Assembly (NCBI GenBank): GCA_024636555.1
Contig: JAGXGW010000023.1
Coordinates: 1-64,000, forward strand
Source: Paracoccaceae bacterium
GTDB lineage: Bacteria; Pseudomonadota; Alphaproteobacteria; Rhodobacterales; Rhodobacteraceae
Direction: 5' to 3'
DNA: 64,000 nt
Both the position numbers and the translations under genes were made by a program. The notes under the pieces are model-generated. The model was not told where the DNA came from, made no database searches, and was given only the letters and a program-made list of their open reading frames with translations. Below, piece after piece: positions 53,544 through 63,557 of the stretch; the first letter of the stretch is position 1; each line of letters opens with the position of its first letter.

Positions 53544-53738
53544 CAACGAGGTGATCATTAATAAAACCAATAAGGAGATTTTTGGTTCCAAGTGGGCGTA
53601 ATCTACTTCTGTCGGCGGCGCGTCTGAGAAGATATCGCCAAGCTGCAGCGATCCTGAAGTTGCTCTTTCGCACACAACAAAGACCTTTTAGGTTCGAACC
53701 AGTGACGTGGGCGTTTCAATGGAAAGAGTAGGATCAGA

Positions 53739-54026
53739 ATGAGCACCGCAACCGCAAAAGTCGAGATCGACAACGCGTTCTGCATCGTGACACGGTGGAC
53801 GTTTCCGCCCGGCACGTCGACGGGATGGCACCGCCACGAGAAGGATTATGTCGTTGTGCCCACCATCGCAGGAGTGTTGACCCTTTTGCATCCTGATGGA
53901 ACGGTCAGTCTGAACGAGATACGCGAAGGCATTCCCTATGCGCGACAGATCGGGGTGGAGCATGACGTCCAGAACCGCTCGGACGCGGTGGTGGAGTTTC
54001 TGGAGATCGAGATCAAACGCCACTAG
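53739..54026 (+). CDS. Small cupin-domain protein
   Basis: A 95-aa single cupin: TRWTFPPGTSTGWHRHEKDYVVVP carries the first cupin motif with two His and one Glu-like position for a metal, and HPDGTVSLNEIREGIPYARQIGVEHDVQNRSDAVVEFLEIEIK the second. The role (small metal enzyme or binding protein) is unknown. It starts between two minus-strand genes, with an ATG behind GTAGGAT. Confidence 0.82.
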   Translation: MSTATAKVEIDNAFCIVTRWTFPPGTSTGWHRHEKDYVVVPTIAGVLTLLHPDGTVSLNEIREGIPYARQIGVEHDVQNRSDAVVEFLEIEIKRH

Positions 54027-54067
54027 CGCTTGTCCCTTCGCGTTGCGCGGCCGGAAAGAGGCGATCA

Positions 54068-55051
54068 TCACACCGTGATGATCGTATCCTTGGCCGCCAG
54101 CAGCACCTCGTCCACAACCTCGAGAAAGGCCAACTCGACCGCTGAATGCTGCGCCTTGGGATTGCTGACCAGATAGAGGTCGGCGCTCAAGTGCATCTCA
54201 TCCAGCGGAAAGCGCCAAAGCTGGTCATCCCTGATCCGCGTTCGCACCGTATGGACGGGCAGGATGCTGATCCCGAGCCCCGCCACCAGCATCCGCACCA
54301 CCTCGGCAAAATTGGGGCTGGTGCCACGCAGGTTATGCCCCAGCCCGTAGCTGTTGCGCAGCGTGATCACAGGCTCCGGCGCATCCCCTTCTGAGCTGCA
54401 GGCAAACCCGATATAGCCCTCGTCACGCAGGTCCGACAGGCTGATATCCTCGCGTCCGTAAAGCGGGTGCTCCTGACCGCAATAGATTCCGTATTCCGAG
54501 CGCAGGATCAGCTTGCAGGTCAGCCCCGGCGCGGGGCGCATCATCAGGCAGACGCCGAAGGGCACGATCTGTTCAGCCACATTTCGCACGATCCGGTGCG
54601 AGGAGGCGACGTCGATATCGAAAGCAATCGTCGGATGGCGCTGGTGCATCAGGCGCAACGCCTCGTCAAACAGATCGCTGCCGTTGCCGGTGACGGTCTG
54701 CACCCGCAACTGCCCGGTCAGGCTGCTGCCCTCGACCCGCAACCTCTCTTCTGCGCGCTGTACGGCGCGGAACATGCGCCGCGTTTCGGCAAACAGGATC
54801 TGGCCATGCGCGGTGAGGGCAAAGCGGCGCTTGCCCCGTTCGATCAACTGGTGGCCCAGAACATCCTCCAGCCGTTGCAGCGCGGCACTGACCGAAGGCT
54901 GGCTGATCGCCAGCACCCGCGCCGCCCCCGTCAGGCTGCCCTGATCGGCAATGTGGTGGAAGGTCCGCAGCATGCCCCAATTGGACAGCCTGCCGCGGAC
55001 CTGCGATGCAGGCTCGGCCGGAAGACGGTGCAGATCAAGCTCTGAAGACAT
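54068..55051 (-). CDS. LysR-family transcriptional regulator
   Basis: A 327-aa regulator: MLRTFHHIADQGSLTGAARVLAISQPSVSAALQRLEDVLGHQLIER is the winged HTH and the rest is a periplasmic-binding-protein-like ligand domain. ATG 55051 is preferred over 55093, since homology starts with the HTH. It is the last gene of the eight-gene minus-strand set and may regulate it, sensing an intermediate of the pathway. Confidence 0.9.
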   Translation of the reverse strand: MSSELDLHRLPAEPASQVRGRLSNWGMLRTFHHIADQGSLTGAARVLAISQPSVSAALQRLEDVLGHQLIERGKRRFALTAHGQILFAETRRMFRAVQRAEERLRVEGSSLTGQLRVQTVTGNGSDLFDEALRLMHQRHPTIAFDIDVASSHRIVRNVAEQIVPFGVCLMMRPAPGLTCKLILRSEYGIYCGQEHPLYGREDISLSDLRDEGYIGFACSSEGDAPEPVITLRNSYGLGHNLRGTSPNFAEVVRMLVAGLGISILPVHTVRTRIRDDQLWRFPLDEMHLSADLYLVSNPKAQHSAVELAFLEVVDEVLLAAKDTIITV

Positions 55052-55122
55052 ACCCCAACATCCCGCTCGCAGGGTGACGGGGTCAAGGGGCAATCGTGTT
55101 CTGGTCGGCGGGGTTGTGCCGG

Positions 55123-56148
55123 TCAGATCGCCTCGCGGCAGGCCGTGAGGAAAGAACGGGCATTCAGCGCCAGCGACGGGCCGAGATAGCCACCCTCCTG
55201 CACCAGAACCGTGGGCAGGCCCAGTGCCGTGATCCGGCGGGCCATTTCCGCAAAGCCTTCGGGATAGACCTTTACGGCCGCCAGCGGATCATCCGCTGCC
55301 ATGTCGAAACCCAGCGAGACCACCAGAGCCTCGGCCCCGAAAGCGCGGATCGCCGCCAGCCCTTCCTCAAGCCGCGCCAGAATCCGCTCCTCGCCATCGC
55401 CCTGTTCGAGCAGCAGGTTCAAACAGGTGCCTTCACCCTCGCCTGAACCAGTCTCGTCCGCATGTCCCAGAAAGAAGGTGGGATAGGTGGCCGGATCAGG
55501 GTGGAGCGAGCAGAAAAAGATGTCGCCGCGCTCGTAGAGGATATCCAGACTGCCGTTGCCGGTATGCACATCGATATCCAGCAGTGCCACCTTCTTCCAA
55601 CGCTTGGTCAGATGATGCGCCGCCACGCAGGCGTTATTGAAAAAGCAAAACCCGTTGGAGGCTGCCTGCATCGCGTGATGCCCCGGCGGGCGCGAGAGGG
55701 CATAGACCATCCGCTGCCCGTCGATCACCCGCTCTGCCGCCTCGATGGCGGTCTGCGCGGACCAGTAGATCGCATCCCATGTCTGCGGCGTCAGCGGGGT
55801 GGAGGTGTCTGTCATCCACCAGCCCATCGCGCCGTGAATATCCTTGGGGCATTTGCCGCGCCGCACACCGGGATGCATCGTCGGGATCGCCAGTGCATCG
55901 GGATCGGCATTGGCGCGGAAACGCGCGTAAGCATCGCGGAAGAAAGTGACGTAATCGGGGTCATGCACCGCCGTGATCGGCTCCAGCCCGAAATCGCGGG
56001 GCGGATCGACGGTAAAGCCGTTTTCCAGCAGCATGTCGCGGATCAGGATGGCGCGCAAAGGTTGTTCCTGATGCGGCATGGCCTTGCCGCGCCGGAAGTA
56101 GATCTCTGGCGCATGGCCGAGCTGTCGCTCGTCGAAAATCGTATCCAT
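55123..56148 (-). CDS. Histone deacetylase-family protein, acetylpolyamine amidohydrolase-like
   Basis: A 341-aa zinc amidohydrolase. Catalytic and metal residues are all visible: His pair in RPPGHHAMQAASNGFCFFNNA, zinc Asp and His in LLDIDVHTGNGSLDILY, zinc Asp in VSLGFDMAADD, and Tyr in VQEGGYLGPSL. The length and the two-His pattern fit acetylpolyamine amidohydrolases, which free polyamines from acetyl groups in the cytoplasm. It follows the hydroxyacid dehydrogenase gene by 15 bases. An N-acetylated compound imported by the ABC system is the likely substrate, as an inference. Confidence 0.87.
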   Translation of the reverse strand: MDTIFDERQLGHAPEIYFRRGKAMPHQEQPLRAILIRDMLLENGFTVDPPRDFGLEPITAVHDPDYVTFFRDAYARFRANADPDALAIPTMHPGVRRGKCPKDIHGAMGWWMTDTSTPLTPQTWDAIYWSAQTAIEAAERVIDGQRMVYALSRPPGHHAMQAASNGFCFFNNACVAAHHLTKRWKKVALLDIDVHTGNGSLDILYERGDIFFCSLHPDPATYPTFFLGHADETGSGEGEGTCLNLLLEQGDGEERILARLEEGLAAIRAFGAEALVVSLGFDMAADDPLAAVKVYPEGFAEMARRITALGLPTVLVQEGGYLGPSLALNARSFLTACREAI

Positions 56149-56163
56149 TGGTTTTCTCTTTCT

Positions 56164-57138
56164 TCAGTAACCTTTGCGGCGGTCGACACCCGTGCTCAGC
56201 GGCAGGCCCGCCTGTGTCTCATGCAGCGATTGCTGCAATGATGCGACGACGGCGGCGGCAGGCAGAACGCTAGCCTCATGCGGGGTGACCAGCACCTTGG
56301 GGTGACGCCAGAACGGATGGTCCTGCGGCAGCGGCTCTGTGCTGAACACGTCCAGAGAGGCCCCGCCGATGTGGCCCTGTTCCAATGCGGCCAGCAGATC
56401 ATCCTCGATCACATGCTCGCCGCGCCCCAGATGGATCAGCACGGCCCCTGCTTTCATCCGGTCCAGGAAATCCGCATTGATCAGGCCGCGCGTGGCATCG
56501 GTGAGCGGCAAGACGTTGATCAGGAAATCCGCCTTTGCCGCCACGATCTGGCAGGCATCGGCACCCGAGACGACCTGCACCGCGCCTGTCCCGCTGCGGT
56601 CTGTATTGCTGGCGGCGATCACGTTGAATCCCAGCTTTGCTACGGCCTCGGCAATGGTGCGACCCATCAGCCCGTAGCCGAGAACACCCACGGTCAGATC
56701 GGATGGCGGCACAAGCGCGCCGAAACTTGTGCGTTTCCATTCCCCGTTGGCGGCATTGCGCACATAATTGCCCATGCCGCGATGGTGCCAGACCACATGC
56801 CACACGGCAAAGCCCGCCATGACATGCGCCTGACCCGGATCACGGACGCGGGCCACCTGCGCCTGATCGGGCAGGCTGGCGCTGGACAGGATCCCGTCCA
56901 CACCGGAGGCGATGGACTGCACCAGCGACAATCCGGTGAACGGATCAAATGCGCGGGGGCTGGGCCGCCATGCGAGCGCGAAGCGGATGCGTGCTGGATC
57001 GGGCACGTCAGCGGGTGCGTAGACGCGCAAGCCGGGCACATGGTCCAGCGTCGGCGCGAACAGGCGCGGCAGATCAAGATGATCGCAGAGGTAAACGCCT
57101 TCGATCGGCTCGGCGGTTGGTTGTGCCGTCATATCCAT
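56164..57138 (-). CDS. D-2-hydroxyacid dehydrogenase (GhrA-like)
   Basis: A 324-aa NAD(P)-dependent dehydrogenase: LTVGVLGYGLMGRTIAEAVAKLGFNVIAAS is the Rossmann loop, then LINVLPLTDATRGLIN, GRGEHVIEDDLL with the conserved Arg, and HPKVLVTPHEASVL with the catalytic His. The group includes glyoxylate/hydroxypyruvate reductase A. ATG 57138 is used; the long frame to 57288 runs into the ABC ATPase gene. It likely reduces an alpha-keto acid or oxidises the hydroxy acid made by the pathway. Confidence 0.85.
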   Translation of the reverse strand: MDMTAQPTAEPIEGVYLCDHLDLPRLFAPTLDHVPGLRVYAPADVPDPARIRFALAWRPSPRAFDPFTGLSLVQSIASGVDGILSSASLPDQAQVARVRDPGQAHVMAGFAVWHVVWHHRGMGNYVRNAANGEWKRTSFGALVPPSDLTVGVLGYGLMGRTIAEAVAKLGFNVIAASNTDRSGTGAVQVVSGADACQIVAAKADFLINVLPLTDATRGLINADFLDRMKAGAVLIHLGRGEHVIEDDLLAALEQGHIGGASLDVFSTEPLPQDHPFWRHPKVLVTPHEASVLPAAAVVASLQQSLHETQAGLPLSTGVDRRKGY

Positions 57139-57160
57139 GCGCCCTTCGGGATGCTGTCGT

Positions 57161-58804
57161 TCACTCTGACGCAACGGCCAGCCGCATTGCCTGTTCGTGG
57201 TGGCGTCCGGGGATCGCGGCCAGCAGGCTGCGGGTATATTCGTGGTTCGGCTGGCCCAACACCTGCGCGGTTGGCCCCATCTCGACAACCTCGCCGCGCC
57301 GCATCACCATGATCCGGTCGCAGATTTGCGCCGCCACGCGCAGGTCATGGGTGACAAACAGCATCGACAGGTTCAACCGCGCCTTGAGATCGGCCAGAAG
57401 GTCCAGCACCTGCGCCTGAATGGACACATCGAGCGCCGAGACAGCCTCGTCCGCGATGATCACATCGGGGTCCAGCGCCAGCGCGCGGGCAATCCCGATG
57501 CGCTGTCGTTGCCCGCCCGAGAACTCGTGCGGGAACCGGTCTACGGCAGAGGGATCAAGCCCCACCAGTGACAGCAGTTCGCGCGCGCGCTCCATCGCCT
57601 GTACGCGTGGCACGCCATGCGCGATGGGGCCTTCGGTCAGGATGCGGCCAATGCGGGCGCGCGGGTTGAGCGAGGAGAACGGGTCCTGAAAGATCATCTG
57701 CGCCTTGCTGCGCGCCATCCGCAGAGATTGCCCGCTTAGCTTGGTCAGTTCCACATCCGACAGGCGCACCGTGCCGCAGTCCGGATCGATCAGCCGGATG
57801 ATGCAGCGGCCTGCCGTCGATTTGCCGGAGCCGCTTTCGCCCACGATCCCGATGGTCTCGCCCAGATGCAGATCGAAGGTCAGATCGTTGACCGCGTGCA
57901 CGACGCGGGCCTGTTTGAACAGGCCGCCACCTGTGCTGAAGGTCTTGTTCAGCCCGTTGACCGACAGGATGACGGGGCTTTCCTGCGATCCCGCCTTGCC
58001 CTCTGCTTCGGGTGGTCTCTCTTTCATCCCCGGAATCGCTGCGATCAGCGAGCGGGTATAGGGGTGCGTCGGGCGCAGCAGCACGTCTTCGGCGGGGCCT
58101 TGCTCCACGATCTCGCCGGTCTGCATGACGATCACACGATCCGCGATATCGGCGACAACACCGAAATCATGGGTGATGAAGATCACCGCCATCTCGTGTT
58201 TGCGGCGCAGATCCTCGATCAGGCTGAGGATTTGCGCTTGCGTGGTCACATCCAAAGCGGTTGTCGGCTCGTCCGCGATCAGGATTTCCGGCTCCAGCGC
58301 CAGCGCCATCGCGATCATCACGCGCTGGCGTTGCCCGCCTGACAACTGGAACGGATAGGCGCGGACCGCCTTTTCCGGCTCCGGAAGGCCGACTTCGGTC
58401 AAAAGCTCCACCGCGCGGCGCATCCGCTCTTGCGGGGTCAGCAGGTTATGGGCCTCGAACACCTCGCAGATCTGGGCACCGACCCGCATCAGCGGGTTCA
58501 GCGCGCTCAGCGGTTCCTGAAAGATCATGCTGATGGACTTGCCGCGAATGTCGCGCCGGTTCTCTTCGGACAGGTGAAGGATATCGCGGCCATGGAACAT
58601 GATGCGCCCTTCGGCGGGGGTCACCCCCTCGGGCAGCAAGCCCATGACGGCATTTGCCGACATCGACTTGCCCGATCCGCTTTCACCCACGATGCACAGG
58701 ATTTCACCCTTGTGCAGGCTGAAGGTGACATTCTCGACCGCAAAGGGACGGTCCGCGCCTGCTGGCAGGGCGATGGCGAGGTTTTCAATTTCCAGCAGGC
58801 TCAT
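57161..58804 (-). CDS. Dipeptide-type ABC transporter, fused double ATPase
   Basis: A 547-aa protein holding two ABC ATPase domains in tandem, the GsiA/DppDF fusion seen in peptide importers. First: [37 protein letters not shown]. Second: [37 protein letters not shown]; the second Walker B reads DEA rather than DEP. Its start overlaps the following permease stop by ATGA, so the transporter genes are coupled. Confidence 0.94.
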   Translation of the reverse strand: MSLLEIENLAIALPAGADRPFAVENVTFSLHKGEILCIVGESGSGKSMSANAVMGLLPEGVTPAEGRIMFHGRDILHLSEENRRDIRGKSISMIFQEPLSALNPLMRVGAQICEVFEAHNLLTPQERMRRAVELLTEVGLPEPEKAVRAYPFQLSGGQRQRVMIAMALALEPEILIADEPTTALDVTTQAQILSLIEDLRRKHEMAVIFITHDFGVVADIADRVIVMQTGEIVEQGPAEDVLLRPTHPYTRSLIAAIPGMKERPPEAEGKAGSQESPVILSVNGLNKTFSTGGGLFKQARVVHAVNDLTFDLHLGETIGIVGESGSGKSTAGRCIIRLIDPDCGTVRLSDVELTKLSGQSLRMARSKAQMIFQDPFSSLNPRARIGRILTEGPIAHGVPRVQAMERARELLSLVGLDPSAVDRFPHEFSGGQRQRIGIARALALDPDVIIADEAVSALDVSIQAQVLDLLADLKARLNLSMLFVTHDLRVAAQICDRIMVMRRGEVVEMGPTAQVLGQPNHEYTRSLLAAIPGRHHEQAMRLAVASE

Positions 58805-59640
58805 CGGCTTTTCCTCGACAGGCGCGGGTTGAGCGCGTCATTCAGTCCTTCGCCGATCAGGTTCATCGCCAGCACCGTCAGCAGGATCGCCACACCGGGG
58901 ATAAACGAGAGCCACCAAGCTGTGCGGATCACCGTGCGGGCTGTGCCGATCATGTAACCCCATGACATCACGTTCGGATCACCCAGCCCCAGAAAGGACA
59001 GGCTGCTTTCCAGCAGGATCGCCGTAGCCACCATCAACGAGGCCAGAACGATGATCGGGGGCAGGGCGTTAGGCAGGATCTGCCGCGTGATGATCTGGAA
59101 TGTGCTCTGGCCGGACAGGGTTGCCGCCTCGACATATTCGCGCGACCGCAGGCTCAGCACCTCGCCGCGTACAAGCCGTGCCACGGGGGGCCAACTGACC
59201 ACGGCAATGGCGAGGATCACGTAGAACAAGCTCGGCTGGAAGATCGCGAGCAGCACGATGGCCAGTGCGAAGCTGGGGATCGTCTGGAAGAACTCGGTAA
59301 AACGCATCAGCGCATCATCGACCAGCCCGCCGAAATACCCCGCTGCCGCACCGATGGGCACGCCGATCACCAGCGCCACAACGGTCGAGACCAGCCCGAC
59401 CAGCAGCGAGACACGCGCGCCGTGGACCAGCCCCGCCATGACGTCGCGCCCCAGCGCATCTGTACCAAGCGGCAAGCCGTCCACGGTGAAGGGCGGCAGG
59501 AACGGACGCTGCACCATGCGCCACGGGCTGTCTGAATAGATCAACGGGCCAAGCACGGCGGTCAGGATGACGATCAGCAGGATGAAAAGACCGATGGCCG
59601 CACCCTTGTTGCTGGTAAAACGTTTGAAACCTTCCAGCAT
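58801..59640 (-). CDS. ABC transporter permease, DppC type
   Basis: A 279-aa inner-membrane permease of the dipeptide/oligopeptide family with an N-terminal helix (LFILLIVILTAVLGPLIYS) and five more, plus the EAA loop ARLVRGEVLSLRSREYVEAATLSGQS. It pairs with the DppB-type protein. The start overlaps the DppB stop by one base. Confidence 0.92.
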   Translation of the reverse strand: MLEGFKRFTSNKGAAIGLFILLIVILTAVLGPLIYSDSPWRMVQRPFLPPFTVDGLPLGTDALGRDVMAGLVHGARVSLLVGLVSTVVALVIGVPIGAAAGYFGGLVDDALMRFTEFFQTIPSFALAIVLLAIFQPSLFYVILAIAVVSWPPVARLVRGEVLSLRSREYVEAATLSGQSTFQIITRQILPNALPPIIVLASLMVATAILLESSLSFLGLGDPNVMSWGYMIGTARTVIRTAWWLSFIPGVAILLTVLAMNLIGEGLNDALNPRLSRKSR

Positions 59641-60608
59641 CAGCCCAGCCTTATCCGAGGATCGACCAGCACATAAAGAATGTCGGTGATCAGGTTGAAC
59701 AAAAGGACCATCGCGGCAGAGACGAAGAAGACGCCGAGCAACACGCTATAATCGCGCTGGTTGATCGCCTCGAACAGCAGTCGCCCGATGCCCGGCCATG
59801 CAAAGACCGTCTCGGTCAGCACCGCGCCGCCTACGATCTGCCCGGCCTGAAGCCCGGCCAGCGTGATCACCGGCAGCAGCGCGTTGCGCAGCACATGGCG
59901 GCGCTGGATCACACCATTGCTCAGCCCCTTGGCGCGCGCGGTCTTGACGAAATCCAGACGCGACATCTCCAGCATGGAGGCGCGGGTCATCCGCATGTAG
60001 ACGGCCATGAAGAACAGCCCCAGCGTGGTGGCGGGCAGGATCAGGTGCTTGCCGATATCCAGAACCCGGTCAATCCCGGTATAGTTGGCCCCGATGGTCT
60101 GGTATCCGTAGCCGGGCAACCAGCCGAGCACGACCGAGAACAGCAGCGATGCCATCAGCGCGACCCAGAACAACGGCGTGGCATAAAACAGCAGCGCCAG
60201 CGTCGAGATCACCGTGTCCCACCATGTGCCCTGTTTGGACGCGGCCAGAACACCTGCGATGACGCCGAGCACAAGGGCGATCACAAAGGCGGTCATGGTC
60301 AGCAGGATCGTGGCGGGAAGACGCTGCCAGATCAGGTCGATCACCGGCATGCTCTGACGGTAGGAATACCCAAGATCCAGTTGGACCGTCGCCTTGACGT
60401 AAGTCCACAACTGAACGGCAAAGGGCTGGTCCAGCCCGAAGCGCGCGCGCAGATCTGCAATGAATTTCTCGTCGGTCGCACCGGCCTCGCCAGCCATGAC
60501 GGCGGCAGGATCACCGGGCGCGGCGTGGATAAGCAGGAAGTTGAAGATCATGATGGCCAGCAGGATGACTGCGGCCTTGACCAGCCGTGCCAGTATGAAA
60601 CGGATCAA
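59640..60608 (-). CDS. ABC transporter permease, DppB type
   Basis: A 322-aa inner-membrane permease: MIRFILARLVKAAVILLAIMIFNFLLIHAAPGDPA at the N-terminus, long periplasmic stretch, then YMRMTRASMLEMSRLDFVKTARAKGLSNGVIQRRHVLRNALLP, the EAA-type loop. It forms the pore with DppC. A hairpin at 60667-60703 separates it from the binding protein gene upstream. Confidence 0.92.
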   Translation of the reverse strand: MIRFILARLVKAAVILLAIMIFNFLLIHAAPGDPAAVMAGEAGATDEKFIADLRARFGLDQPFAVQLWTYVKATVQLDLGYSYRQSMPVIDLIWQRLPATILLTMTAFVIALVLGVIAGVLAASKQGTWWDTVISTLALLFYATPLFWVALMASLLFSVVLGWLPGYGYQTIGANYTGIDRVLDIGKHLILPATTLGLFFMAVYMRMTRASMLEMSRLDFVKTARAKGLSNGVIQRRHVLRNALLPVITLAGLQAGQIVGGAVLTETVFAWPGIGRLLFEAINQRDYSVLLGVFFVSAAMVLLFNLITDILYVLVDPRIRLG

Positions 60609-60666
60609 GAAACAGGTCTCCAGTTGTCAGCGCGCCCGCATGCGGTGCGGAGCAGCGGGCGAGCGG

Positions 60667-60703
60667 AAAAGGCGGGGCGCACCGCGCATAACCGGCGCGC
60701 CCC
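60667..60703 (-). terminator. Hairpin between the binding-protein and permease genes of the Dpp-type operon
   Basis: On the minus strand GGGGCGCGCCG, an eight-base loop, CGGTGCGCCCC (one G-U pair), then GCCTTTTCC. It lies just after the binding-protein stop at 60712 and 66 bases before the DppB start, like the hairpins of the two TRAP operons. Confidence 0.65.
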
Positions 60704-60711
60704 CGTCGTCA

Positions 60712-62271
60712 TTATTGTTCGATCCAGGCGTCGCGCAGACCGTCATTGATGCCGATGCCCGTGGTCACGAGATCCTTGACGTTGCAGCGGTAGATCGTGG
60801 GAAAGCCCAGTTCGAGCAGCCATGCCACGGGAACGTCGTCGACGATGATGTCCTGGATCTGCGAATACAGTTCCTGACGCTCCGCGTCGCTGGCGCTGAC
60901 AGCGGCCTGCTGCCAAAGCGCATCGACCTCGGGGTTCACATAGCCGGCCACGTTGTTCCACGGCGAGCCTTTGGCGATGTTGGATTCCACATAGGTCCGC
61001 GAGACGCCAAGGGCCGGATCGCCATACTGGTACAGATAGGTAAAGGCGAGATCGAAGTCCCATTCGCCCACCCGCTGGTTCCAGCCCGCCACGTCGGTGG
61101 CCACCAGTTCTACGTCAAAGCCGGTCTCGATCAGGTTCTGGCGTGTGGCCTCGGCCCAGCGCTGCCATGTCTCGCCGTAAGGCAGCGGCAGCAGGCGGAT
61201 GGTTTCGCCGTCATAATCCGAGTCTGCCAGATACTGTTTCGCCAGTTCGGGATCATAGCCGATCGAGGGCGTGTCGCCATCGTAGAAACGCGTGGAGGAG
61301 GATACCGGCCCGGTGGCCAGCTTGCCCAGATTGTTCCACAGCGCCTCAAGCGCGAATTCGCGGTCCAGCGAATGCATCACGGCCTTGCGTGTGTTCACAT
61401 CCGTCATCGGGCCTTCGTGGTTGTTCATCCACATCCAGCTATGGGGCCCGAAGAACTCCCAGCCCTGGTCTGTCACGCAGGTATTGTCCATCGCGGTGAT
61501 GCGCGGCACATCGAAATTCTCGATAGAACCACCCGGTAGAACGTCGACCTGTCCGGTCTCGTAGGCCACCGCACGCGAGGCACCATCGGGGACGACCTGA
61601 TAATAGACCTCGTCCAGATAGGGCTTGCCCTCGATGTAATAGTCTTCGTTCTTGACCAGATGGATGTAACTGCCCCGCACCCATTCCTCGAACTTGAACG
61701 GGCCGGTGCCGATGGGCGTATTATTCATCTCGTTGTTGGCGAAATCCGTGCCTTCATAGATGTGCTTGGGGATCATCGGCATGGTGCCAGCCTCGAAAAT
61801 CCCCAAGAAAGGACCGAAAGGCTGCTTGAGGGTGAAGACGACCGTATTCTCGTCCGGCGCTTCGATGCTTTCCACATGCACCAGCGAGGCGCGCAGGCGT
61901 GGGTGCGTTTCGCGCAGGAAGACATCGACCGAGAAGACAACATCTTCGGATGTGAAATCCTCGCCGTCATGCCATTTTACATCGTCGTGAAGCGTGAACG
62001 TATAGGTCAGCCCGTCCTCGGACACGTCCCATTCCTTCGCAAGCGAGGGCTGCGGATCAAGGTTCACGTCATAGCGCAGCAGGCTTTCGTAGATATCGCC
62101 CGCGACCATTTGTGTCGGGCCGTTCTGCACGAGACCCAGCATCAGGCTGGGCGGTTCGGGCTGGATGATCAGGTTCAGCGTGCCGCCCGATTGCGGTGTA
62201 TCCGCGAAGGCGGGCAGGCTCATGGCCAGTGCAATGGCTGTTGCTGTGAAGAAGGTTCTTTTTTGTGTCAT
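60712..62271 (-). CDS. ABC transporter substrate-binding protein, family 5 (DppA/OppA type)
   Basis: A 519-aa periplasmic binding protein of SBP_bac_5 type. Signal peptide MTQKRTFFTATAIALAMSLPAFA, then GGTLNLIIQPEPPSLMLGLVQNGPTQ; YTFTLHDDVKWHDGEDFTSEDVVFSVD is the family signature. The ligand is not certain: family members bind peptides but also opines, and modified amino acids. It lies 57 bp after the aldolase gene. Confidence 0.92.
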   Translation of the reverse strand: MTQKRTFFTATAIALAMSLPAFADTPQSGGTLNLIIQPEPPSLMLGLVQNGPTQMVAGDIYESLLRYDVNLDPQPSLAKEWDVSEDGLTYTFTLHDDVKWHDGEDFTSEDVVFSVDVFLRETHPRLRASLVHVESIEAPDENTVVFTLKQPFGPFLGIFEAGTMPMIPKHIYEGTDFANNEMNNTPIGTGPFKFEEWVRGSYIHLVKNEDYYIEGKPYLDEVYYQVVPDGASRAVAYETGQVDVLPGGSIENFDVPRITAMDNTCVTDQGWEFFGPHSWMWMNNHEGPMTDVNTRKAVMHSLDREFALEALWNNLGKLATGPVSSSTRFYDGDTPSIGYDPELAKQYLADSDYDGETIRLLPLPYGETWQRWAEATRQNLIETGFDVELVATDVAGWNQRVGEWDFDLAFTYLYQYGDPALGVSRTYVESNIAKGSPWNNVAGYVNPEVDALWQQAAVSASDAERQELYSQIQDIIVDDVPVAWLLELGFPTIYRCNVKDLVTTGIGINDGLRDAWIEQ

Positions 62272-62328
62272 TCGAGGACTCCCATGTTGGTCGATCTATG
62301 CGCCCTGTGGCGCTGTCTCCGCTCGGGC

Positions 62329-63105
62329 TTATGCTGCCAGATCCGGATAGTATTTGAGCGCGAGGCGGACATAGGCCTCCCACTCAGGGTCATGCTTGTC
62401 GGGGTTGCCGCGATCGCGTGTCAGCATCTCGTATTGCGCTGCTGTGTGCTCGGCCACATCAGGCGACAAGGTATAGGGTGTGCCGCCGCTCGACATGATC
62501 GCCAGTTGCGCGCGGCAGGTCCGCTCCATGTTGTACATCAGCGCGAAGGCTTCGCCGACGGTGCCGCCGCAGACCAGCAGGCCATGGTTGCGCAGGATCA
62601 TGACCTTGGCGGTGCCAAGGTCGGCGACCAGACGCTCCCGCTCGGCCAGATCAAGCGCGATGCCTTCGTAATCGTGAAAGGCCACGCGGTTATGGAATTG
62701 CAGCGCCCATTGGTTCAGCGGCAGGATGCCTTCCTTCATCGAGGAAATCGCTACCCCCGCCACGGTATGGGTGTGGATCACGCAACCCACTTCGGGGCGC
62801 GCGGCATGGACCGCACTGTGAATGGTGAAACCTGCATCATTGATGCCTGCGCCGAACGTGTCGCGCAGGATGTTGCCATCCAGATCGACCGTCACCAGAT
62901 TGCTGGCCGAGACTTCGTCAAAGCGCAGGCCGAAGGGATTGATCAGAAAGGCGTGTTCACCTTCATCTTGCGGGGCGCGCGCCGAGATATGGGTGAAAAT
63001 GCTGTCATCAAGCTGGAAATGCGCGATCAGCCTGTAGGCCACCGCCAGATCGCGGCGCTCGCGGACGGGGTCCGAAGGGGTGATGGTCGACGAAGGATGT
63101 TGCAA
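62329..63105 (-). CDS. Class II aldolase/adducin-family protein
   Basis: A 258-aa zinc aldolase-type protein. The zinc ligands show as HTHTVAGVAISS and, later, RNHGLLVCGGTVGEAF; RRDLAVAYRLIAHFQLDDSIFTHISARAP is the N-terminal block with Ser-His. TTG 63105 is chosen as start: AAAAAAGGAG lies five bases upstream and the size then fits the family; the frame start at 63234 adds 43 residues outside it. It could cleave a sugar or hydroxy-acid phosphate or decarboxylate a related acid. First gene of the operon. Confidence 0.82.
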   Translation of the reverse strand: MQHPSSTITPSDPVRERRDLAVAYRLIAHFQLDDSIFTHISARAPQDEGEHAFLINPFGLRFDEVSASNLVTVDLDGNILRDTFGAGINDAGFTIHSAVHAARPEVGCVIHTHTVAGVAISSMKEGILPLNQWALQFHNRVAFHDYEGIALDLAERERLVADLGTAKVMILRNHGLLVCGGTVGEAFALMYNMERTCRAQLAIMSSGGTPYTLSPDVAEHTAAQYEMLTRDRGNPDKHDPEWEAYVRLALKYYPDLAA

Positions 63106-63557
63106 GGCGACTCCTTTTTTTCCGGGGCTCGAAAACACGGCAAGGCCAATGTCGGCATCACGTCGCGTGGCGGCTTGCGGCTTCGAAAACTGTGCAGCGG
63201 CCCCCGCAATCCTGCGCTGTGAAGTTTCGTTCACGCGACAGGTCCCGTGACCAGCCTACACCAAGTCTAGTGGCCACGCAAATTTGTGACAAACCGCCAT
63301 ACTTTATCGCTCACTTAGTCTGAGGCTATGGCTGGCGGCGGAAATCGGGGACCAGCCGCCCGGATGCGAGCTTCCGGCACGATTTCAAGCTATGGAACGT
63401 GAAGGCAAGCAGCCGTCTATCGGCCGCAACCTTTCTCACCGCTGGTTACAGCCGGTGCAGTGGGCATGACCAACGATATCTCTTCGGGTCAGGCTTTTAT
63501 CAAGCGGTTCCGCTCGCAGCTTCGATGCCCGAACGGGCAAGGCGCAGGTGTGGCCAT
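63106..63557. other. Intergenic region upstream of the aldolase operon
   Basis: It should carry the promoter of the minus-strand operon. No ORF with a known product and no clear operator or terminator was seen. Confidence 0.45.

Noticed and set aside
53687-53712. GGTTCGAACC resembling a tRNA T-arm
   Set aside because: It is a palindrome without acceptor, D or anticodon arms.
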